The position numbers and the translations under genes were made by a program. A stretch of DNA of 10,900 bases from Candidatus Woesearchaeota archaeon. GTDB lineage: Archaea > Nanobdellota > Nanobdellia > Woesearchaeales > UBA11576. Positions 1 to 4,005 of the stretch are shown here, one piece after another. The stretch covers positions 1 to 10,900 of the forward strand of contig JALWQS010000152.1 of NCBI GenBank assembly GCA_027083015.1, given 5' to 3'. The first letter of the stretch is position 1. Each line of letters starts with the position of its first letter. The notes below the pieces were generated by a model. The model ran no database searches. It was not told the DNA's origin and worked only from the letters and a program-made list of their open reading frames with translations.

Positions 1-54
1 TTTATATACTTTACCCTATTTTTTGCTTTTCTGCTTCTTGGTTTTTGACTGTTT

Positions 55-687
55 TCAGTGCTTGCCTTTGTTTCTTCCTCTTTCTTCCACGACCTCTAAC
101 CGTTTGAAGACTGCTTCTGCGTCCAGACAGCTTTTTTTGTATCCTTCTTTTACTGCATTAAAACACTCCTCTACGATCCTATAATGTCTTGATTCGATTG
201 CGTGTTTGAGCAGATGCAGATCTACGGCTTTATCCTCTATCTTTTCCGAGAAGAAGCTCAGTCCGAAGTCTATCAGGTAGACCTTACCTTTCTCATTGTG
301 CATTATCATGTTTGATGTTGTAAGGTCTTGGTGTATTAGTCCTGCATTGTGCATCTTTCCTGTCTTTATACCTATCTCTTTGAATATCCTTCTGATCTCT
401 TCCTTCTCTTTTTTTCTTTCCAGCTCGTCTACCAGTTCTTTTATCGTCTTGCCCGGAATCCTTTGCATCTTTATCTTCATCTCTTTATCGTCCATCTCTA
501 TCAGGCCCGGAGCGCTTACTCCTATCTCAGTGAGTTTGTTCAGGACTTTAGCTTCCCTTCTTGTTCTGCTTTTTCTCAGTTTTCTGTCTAGTTCTGGATG
601 GCGGTACTTCTTCTCGAATCTTTCTTTGAGTATAACATCTTCATCCGCGTAAATCTTGGCTTCTGCGCCTTGTGCTATTTGTTTCAT
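55..687 (-). CDS. bud32: Bud32/KEOPS complex kinase (stand-alone)
   Basis: This is a 210-residue, small atypical protein kinase/ATPase of the Bud32 (PRPK) family. In the KEOPS complex it works with Kae1 in making the t6A base of ANN-decoding tRNAs, in the cytoplasm. Visible motifs are a glycine-loop-like QGAEAKIY (residues 6-13), a lysine in VILKERF (K21), a helix-C Glu in RREAKVL (E45), a catalytic loop IHQDLTTSN (119-126) and the metal-binding DFG (140-142). The short length and the R/K-rich C-terminus (ending RGRNKGKH) are typical of archaeal Bud32. The usual loop is HGD; here it is HQD, with Asp and Asn kept. In many archaea Bud32 is fused to Kae1, but here it is free and Kae1 is not in the window. 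The ATG at 687 is chosen because a TATA-like box is centred about 27 nt upstream, which fits a leaderless transcript. Confidence 0.95.
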   Translation of the reverse strand: MKQIAQGAEAKIYADEDVILKERFEKKYRHPELDRKLRKSRTRREAKVLNKLTEIGVSAPGLIEMDDKEMKIKMQRIPGKTIKELVDELERKKEKEEIRRIFKEIGIKTGKMHNAGLIHQDLTTSNMIMHNEKGKVYLIDFGLSFFSEKIEDKAVDLHLLKHAIESRHYRIVEECFNAVKEGYKKSCLDAEAVFKRLEVVEERGRNKGKH

Positions 688-708
688 GATGTGGAGAAAT
701 AGAGAAAC

Positions 709-718
709 TTTTTTAATA
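709..718. promoter_or_regulatory. Shared TATA-like box between bud32 and the M50 gene
   Basis: TTTTTTAATA is the only TATA-like element in the 52-bp gap. Its core (711-718) is centred 25.5 nt from the plus-strand ATG at 740 and 27.5 nt from the minus-strand ATG at 687. Both distances match the spacing expected for leaderless archaeal genes. One box may therefore serve both directions. Confidence 0.55.
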
Positions 719-739
719 CTATCGTCTTATCTGTTGTTT

Positions 740-1318
740 ATGTATATTATGACCTCTCGTAAGGAACTTGTGGATATCTTTAAGTCTTGGTTGGCTGTCT
801 CTTTTGCTTTTGCTGTTGTCATGCAGGGTCTTGGTCGTGGTCTTTTGCTTGCTTTGTCTATAGCTTTGATGACTGTGGGTTTGGGCTTCATAATTCATGA
901 GCTCTCTCATAAGCTTGTGGCTCAGAAGTTTCGTTGTTGGGCTGAGTTTCGTTCTGATGATAAGATGTTGATCCTTGCTGTGCTGATGTCTTTTCTGGGG
1001 TTTGTCTTTGCTGCTCCGGGTGCTGTCTTTATTCGTGGTCATATCTCTAGGAAGCAGTCTGGTCTTATCAGCAGTGCGGGTCCTGCGGCGAATATTGTCT
1101 TGTCGGTTTTCTTTATCGCTATTTTTCTCTCTGCTTCGAACCCTTGGTTTCAGATCATCGGTTCTTATGGTTTTCGCATAAATGCCTGGCTTGCTTTGTT
1201 CAATCTTATACCTCTCGGCATCTTTGATGGTGCTAAGATTTGGCGCTGGTCTCGTTCAGCATTTTTTGTCTTGGCAGCTGCTGCTTTGGCTCTTATCGTT
1301 GTCCAGAATATCATCTGA
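740..1318 (+). CDS. Site-2-protease-like (M50) membrane metalloprotease
   Basis: This is a multi-pass membrane protein of 192 residues from the chosen start. It has the zinc-protease motif HELSH (residues 53-57) at the end of a hydrophobic helix. The second M50 signature is NLIPLGIFDG (155-164), whose Asp163 would be the third zinc ligand. Hydrophobic segments lie near 15-30, 36-55, 75-96, 112-131, 146-160 and 172-190. The family cuts substrates within the membrane, and small archaeal members of this kind have no known substrate. The open frame runs back to 656, overlapping bud32, but the ATG at 740 lies about 25 nt after a TATA-like box and is the likely leaderless start; ATG 749 is an alternative. 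Codons end mostly in T. No PDZ or CBS domain is attached. Confidence 0.88.
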   Translation: MYIMTSRKELVDIFKSWLAVSFAFAVVMQGLGRGLLLALSIALMTVGLGFIIHELSHKLVAQKFRCWAEFRSDDKMLILAVLMSFLGFVFAAPGAVFIRGHISRKQSGLISSAGPAANIVLSVFFIAIFLSASNPWFQIIGSYGFRINAWLALFNLIPLGIFDGAKIWRWSRSAFFVLAAAALALIVVQNII

Positions 1319-1343
1319 TAGTAAGGTTTGTATGATCCTGTTG

Positions 1344-1376
1344 AGAAAAAGCTGTCTGTTTTCTTAAAGATTTTTT
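1344..1376. terminator. Hairpin and T-run between convergent genes
   Basis: A 6-bp inverted repeat (AGAAAA at 1344-1349, TTTTCT at 1359-1364) is followed by six T at 1371-1376. It sits in the 64-bp gap between the converging M50 gene and dut. On the minus strand a shorter T-run follows dut. It is a plausible 3' end for the plus gene; archaeal terminators often need only the T-run. Confidence 0.4.
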
Positions 1377-1382
1377 GTTTGA

Positions 1383-1817
1383 TTACTTGTTCCCGCTGCT
1401 TCCGAATCCTCCGCTACCTCTTGCACTGCTTCCCAGGTCTTCTTCTTTTTCTACAGGGATCAATTTCGCGGTAAGTACTGGTTGTATTAGCATCTGTGCT
1501 ATTCTCATCCCTTTTTCTATATTAAATTCTTCTTCTCCTAAGTTCTTCATCACTACTCCTATTTCTCCTCGGTATTCTGAGTCTATAACTCCTGCTAGGC
1601 AATGTATCCCGTATTTATGGGCGTGTCCGCTTCTGTCCCATATTAGTCCTGCATAACCGTCCGGTATGGCCATCTTTATTCCTGTCTTTATTGTTCGTCG
1701 TTCTCCGGGTTTTAGTGTGATTTCTTCTCTTGATCTGAGATCGAATGCTGCGTCGTTTTCTCTTGTGTAGGACGGGTGTTCGACTTCAGGATCCATATTG
1801 TATATCTTTATCTCCAT
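1383..1817 (-). CDS. dut: dUTP diphosphatase (trimeric dUTPase)
   Basis: This 144-residue enzyme hydrolyses dUTP to dUMP and diphosphate, keeping uracil out of DNA and supplying the thymidylate precursor. All five motifs of the trimeric family are visible: I DAAFDLRS (22-29), II DRSGHAHKYG (61-70), III AGVIDSEYRGEI (75-86) with catalytic Asp79 and Tyr82, IV KGMRIAQM (102-109), and V SARGSGGFGSSG (131-142), the C-terminal flap that closes over the active site. The frame is open to 1952, but homology begins only at the ATG at 1817, giving the normal family length. That ATG lies inside the end of the upstream small membrane-protein gene (10-nt overlap), so translation is probably coupled. It is the last gene of the nrdG operon. 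Confidence 0.96.
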   Translation of the reverse strand: MEIKIYNMDPEVEHPSYTRENDAAFDLRSREEITLKPGERRTIKTGIKMAIPDGYAGLIWDRSGHAHKYGIHCLAGVIDSEYRGEIGVVMKNLGEEEFNIEKGMRIAQMLIQPVLTAKLIPVEKEEDLGSSARGSGGFGSSGNK

Positions 1818-2110
1818 TTTTTCTTCACTCGTTTCTTGATGCTTATGGTCGCTCCGTTTCTTGTTTTCATCCTTACGAATCTTGCGCTCCATTGAGCAGC
1901 GTCTCTCCAGCCTCTTATTCCTTGTCCTGTTAGTATTATGCCTAAGAACCATGCGCTTGCTATTATTAGTCCCATTACTTCGTCGCCTTCGGGATAGTAT
2001 TGGTATCTGTATAATGCTGCTGCTAAGAGACAGAACAGGGTTCCGACTGCCATGATCTCTTTGTATCTTGTCTCAAATGCTTTTCCTATCTTATCTAGTG
2101 TTTTTCGCAT
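1808..2110 (-). CDS. Small two-helix membrane protein of unknown function
   Basis: I do not recognise this 100-residue protein. It has a basic, amphipathic N-terminus (1-18), a hydrophobic segment at about 19-34 and a short loop rich in Tyr, Pro and acidic residues (YRYQYYPEGDE). A second hydrophobic segment lies at 45-62, followed by a tail with Trp residues and a strongly basic end (KKRVKKKWR). Positive residues on both ends suggest that both termini face the cytoplasm. Its start overlaps the upstream small membrane gene by 20 nt and its stop overlaps dut by 10 nt, so the three genes are surely co-transcribed and probably translationally coupled. The tight nesting makes it very likely a real gene. 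No function can be claimed. Confidence 0.75.
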   Translation of the reverse strand: MRKTLDKIGKAFETRYKEIMAVGTLFCLLAAALYRYQYYPEGDEVMGLIIASAWFLGIILTGQGIRGWRDAAQWSARFVRMKTRNGATISIKKRVKKKWR

Positions 2111-2267
2111 TTTTTATGTAGTCCTCTATCTCGTATTCATAGATGACGTATGTTATTGCTAATATCAGAAAGATCAGTGCAACATAGTGATGCATGCTTA
2201 TCATGGCCAGGCTTGAGATAAGTGCTAGAACTACGAACATGATGTCTCTTCCGTGGCTGTATATCAT
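2091..2267 (-). CDS. Very small two-helix membrane protein of unknown function
   Basis: This 58-residue protein consists of two hydrophobic helices (about 9-25 and 30-47) and a charged end containing YEYEIEDYIKNAKNTR. I do not recognise a family. The ATG at 2267 is preferred because GAGGT lies 4 nt upstream (2272-2276). The frame can also start at a GTG at 2288, which would add seven residues. The gene follows nrdG after 46 bp and overlaps the next membrane gene by 20 nt. The two small membrane proteins, encoded together, may form a pair in the membrane; that is an inference from overlap only. Confidence 0.65.
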   Translation of the reverse strand: MIYSHGRDIMFVVLALISSLAMISMHHYVALIFLILAITYVIYEYEIEDYIKNAKNTR

Positions 2268-2286
2268 CTTGACCTCTTTCTTTCTC

Positions 2287-2305
2287 ACACAACTTGTTGT
2301 TGTGT
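2287..2305. repeat. Perfect 7-bp inverted repeat after nrdG
   Basis: ACACAAC and GTTGTGT are separated by five bases. The repeat lies in the 46-bp gap between the nrdG stop and the start of the small membrane gene. As RNA it would form a 7-bp hairpin. No T-run follows on the minus strand, so it looks more like an mRNA stabiliser or protein site than a terminator. Confidence 0.45.
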
Positions 2306-2313
2306 TCTGGTTC

Positions 2314-3024
2314 TCACATTATTCCCCTGACGCCTATCTTTCCCACTTTATCTTTGATAGCGTCTGCCATGTCTTTCAGTTCTTCTGGTGTGTAAGGTAC
2401 TTGTTTTTCAAATGCGGGGTCTAATGTTTTTCCGTCCATGTTTGATTGTTGCAGGTAATAGGCTTTCGCTCCTTTTATCCAGTCGCCTATCTTTATTATG
2501 TCTTCTTTGTTTAGCAGGCTTTTTATCACTGTTGTTCGGAACTCATAGTCTACCTTTCCCTGCTTTAAAAGTTCCACACTTTCTTCAATATCTTTGATGT
2601 TTATATTTGTTTTTGTTATTTCTGAGTATTTTTCTTTCGGTCCTTTGATATCCATAGCGATAAAATCGGCAAGATCGAATTCTATGAGTTGTTTGATTCT
2701 TTTTGGGAATGATCCGTTAGTGTCTACTTTTACCAGTAATCCTATCTTTTTTATCTCTTCACATAGTTTGAATATGTCTGCGTTCAGTAGTGGTTCTCCT
2801 CCTGTTATGCATACTCCGTCGATATATTTTTTTCTTTCTTTCAGTATCTTTATGAGTTCTTCTGGATGCATAGGTACTGTTTCTTTTTTTATCAGTTCTG
2901 GAAGCACTAATGAAGGGTTGTGGCAGTAGCTGCATCTGAAGTTGCATCCTGCTAAGAATACGGTTGAACATATCTTTCCTGGGTAGTCTACCAGGCTGGT
3001 TTTTTGCAATCCTGCTATTATCAT
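2314..3024 (-). CDS. nrdG: Anaerobic ribonucleotide reductase activating enzyme (radical SAM)
   Basis: This 236-residue radical-SAM enzyme would use SAM and a [4Fe-4S] cluster to draw a hydrogen from the glycine of class III ribonucleotide reductase, creating the stable glycyl radical. The cluster motif is CNFRCSYC (Cys27, Cys31, Cys34). ITGGEPLL (73-80) is the SAM-binding GGEP motif. The N-terminus IAGLQKTSLVDYPGKI is typical of the longer archaeal/Thermotoga-type activase rather than the about 155-residue enterobacterial one. The start at 3024 has a very strong ribosome site, AAAGGAGGTC, six bases upstream. Here the substrate glycine would sit on a separate 66-residue protein encoded about 760 bp upstream on the same strand, so this activase may act on the small protein, on the assembled complex, or both. 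It heads the operon that ends in dut. Confidence 0.95.
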   Translation of the reverse strand: MIIAGLQKTSLVDYPGKICSTVFLAGCNFRCSYCHNPSLVLPELIKKETVPMHPEELIKILKERKKYIDGVCITGGEPLLNADIFKLCEEIKKIGLLVKVDTNGSFPKRIKQLIEFDLADFIAMDIKGPKEKYSEITKTNINIKDIEESVELLKQGKVDYEFRTTVIKSLLNKEDIIKIGDWIKGAKAYYLQQSNMDGKTLDPAFEKQVPYTPEELKDMADAIKDKVGKIGVRGIM

Positions 3025-3030
3025 TTTTAA

Positions 3031-3040
3031 GACCTCCTTT
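3031..3040 (-). promoter_or_regulatory. Strong Shine-Dalgarno of nrdG
   Basis: On the minus strand this reads AAAGGAGGTC, ending six bases before the ATG. It fixes the nrdG start and implies a 5' leader, unlike the leaderless genes nearby. Confidence 0.75.
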
Positions 3041-3103
3041 GACCCCTTTGTATATGACCCTGATTACTAGCTCTTTTTTATCTTTTGCTATTTTTCAAAA
3101 ACC

Positions 3104-3113
3104 TTTTAAATTA
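3104..3113. promoter_or_regulatory. TATA-like box for the zinc-ribbon gene, possibly also nrdG
   Basis: TTTTAAATTA has its core centred 25.5 nt before the plus-strand ATG at 3133, the leaderless spacing. On the minus strand the same bases read TAATTTAAAA and could start an nrdG transcript near 3083 with a roughly 60-nt leader. Another A-rich stretch near 3075-3083 is an alternative for nrdG. Confidence 0.5.
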
Positions 3114-3132
3114 TCATTATTGTCTTTGTTTG

Positions 3133-3504
3133 ATGAGGATTCCAAAGCGTTATGGTCGGTCGCAGATCAAGAAGTGCCCTTTTTGTGGTAAGCAGGTCAC
3201 TACTGTTTCCAAGGAGGGTGTTCCCGTCTGTACTTCTCACAAGAATGCTTCGCTTGGTAAGCTTGTTTGTCTTTGTGGTGAGTTCGTATATCCTGTTTCT
3301 GGGAAGTGGGGCTTGTATTTTGAGTGTCCTCATTGTGGTAATGTCAGTGCCAGAAAGATCTTTGAGAACAACATCATTAAGGATGTTAGCGGCCAACCTA
3401 AAAATATTGTTGAGAAGAAGCAGGTTCAGTGGAGACCTCGTGTGAAGAAGGGTTCCGGACCTGAGGAGATTATCATAACTTCTGATGATCCTGATTATTT
3501 CTGA
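3133..3504 (+). CDS. Small multi-zinc-ribbon protein
   Basis: This 123-residue hydrophilic protein has four metal-ligand pairs: CPFC (15-18), CTSH (33-36), CLC (46-48) and CPHC (65-68). They suggest one or two zinc ribbons. The middle part, GKWGLYFECPHCGN, resembles the C4 zinc-finger repeats at the end of type IA topoisomerases, so nucleic-acid binding is plausible but not shown. The tail (about 80-123) is charged, with an acidic end (TSDDPDYF). The open frame starts at 3085, but the ATG at 3133 lies the right distance after a TATA-like box and begins the basic, conserved-looking N-terminus (MRIPKRYGRSQ). It converges on the thioredoxin-like gene with only 9 bp between stop codons. I cannot name a family. 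Confidence 0.75.
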   Translation: MRIPKRYGRSQIKKCPFCGKQVTTVSKEGVPVCTSHKNASLGKLVCLCGEFVYPVSGKWGLYFECPHCGNVSARKIFENNIIKDVSGQPKNIVEKKQVQWRPRVKKGSGPEEIIITSDDPDYF

Positions 3505-3513
3505 TTGTTTCTT

Positions 3514-3756
3514 TCATACTTCATTCAGTATAGCTTTTACTTCTTCTCTGTTGCCGGTCCTTTTTATCTCGGTCCCGTTATCATCGACGAATATTACTGT
3601 AGGTACTGCTGCGACCTTAAATTCTCTTGCTATTGCCAGACCTTCAGGTGTTGATGCATTCACAAACTCCCCTTCCATCTTGTCCTGCGAGCTTAATAGT
3701 TCTTTCATTGGCGGGCAGTTGTGGCAGAATTGTGTTGTGAATAGTTTGAACCTCAT
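3514..3756 (-). CDS. Thioredoxin/glutaredoxin-like redox protein
   Basis: This 80-residue thioredoxin-fold protein is in the size range of NrdH and glutaredoxin. The redox motif is CHNC (Cys11-Cys14) after a first beta strand FKLFTTQF, and the cis-proline is in AAVPTVIFV (Pro52). It follows the glycyl-radical subunit of the reductase by 31 bp on the same strand. Some class III reductases take electrons from a thioredoxin or NrdH-like protein instead of formate, so this protein is the natural candidate reductant. That role is inferred from position. GGGTGA lies a few bases before the ATG at 3756 and can pair with the archaeal 16S rRNA end. The T-rich gap upstream could hold an internal promoter or weak terminator. 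Confidence 0.9.
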   Translation of the reverse strand: MRFKLFTTQFCHNCPPMKELLSSQDKMEGEFVNASTPEGLAIAREFKVAAVPTVIFVDDNGTEIKRTGNREEVKAILNEV

Positions 3757-3787
3757 GTTTTCACCCTTAATAAAATTTTAAAAAAAT

Positions 3788-3988
3788 TTAGAAAGTAAAC
3801 TGGTTTACCTGTTCCATCTCGGTTTTAGGAAATCCTCTGTTTCCGAATTCGCTTTTTATGCTATCATTCTCTTTGAATTCTTTCCTTAGTTTGAACTCTT
3901 CCCTTTTTCCTTTGTTCCACTGGTTTACTGGTCTGTAATACCCGACTACTCGGCTCATTACTTCGCATTTCATTCCGCATTTTGCCAT
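3788..3988 (-). CDS. nrdD: Detached glycyl-radical domain of class III ribonucleotide reductase
   Basis: This 66-residue protein matches only the very C-terminus of NrdD. It begins MAKCGMKCEV, the second half of the usual CPxCG...CEV zinc knuckle, and runs into SRVVGYYRPVNQWNKGK, the glycyl-radical motif, with Gly16 as the expected radical site. About 25 further residues (FKENDSIKSEFGNRGFP...) extend past the usual end of the family. The stop of the large subunit lies 17 nt upstream and in a different frame. The spacer holds a perfect ribosome site (GGAGGT, then seven bases to ATG), so this is a separately translated gene and not an obvious sequencing error. It should complete the large subunit in trans and be activated by NrdG. 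The radical domain as its own chain is highly unusual; the family assignment is firm. Confidence 0.93.
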   Translation of the reverse strand: MAKCGMKCEVMSRVVGYYRPVNQWNKGKREEFKLRKEFKENDSIKSEFGNRGFPKTEMEQVNQFTF

Positions 3989-3995
3989 TTTCTGT

Positions 3996-4001
3996 ACCTC
4001 C
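3996..4001 (-). promoter_or_regulatory. Shine-Dalgarno of the detached glycyl-radical gene
   Basis: GGAGGT on the minus strand, seven bases before the ATG at 3988 and four bases after the stop codon of the large subunit. It shows that the small protein is made by fresh or coupled initiation. Confidence 0.8.
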
Positions 4002-4005
4002 TTTT

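Noticed and set aside
2287..2305. NrdR box after nrdG
   Set aside because: The arms are similar, but the spacing is 19 bp rather than 16, there is no second box, and it lies downstream of nrdG, not at a promoter.
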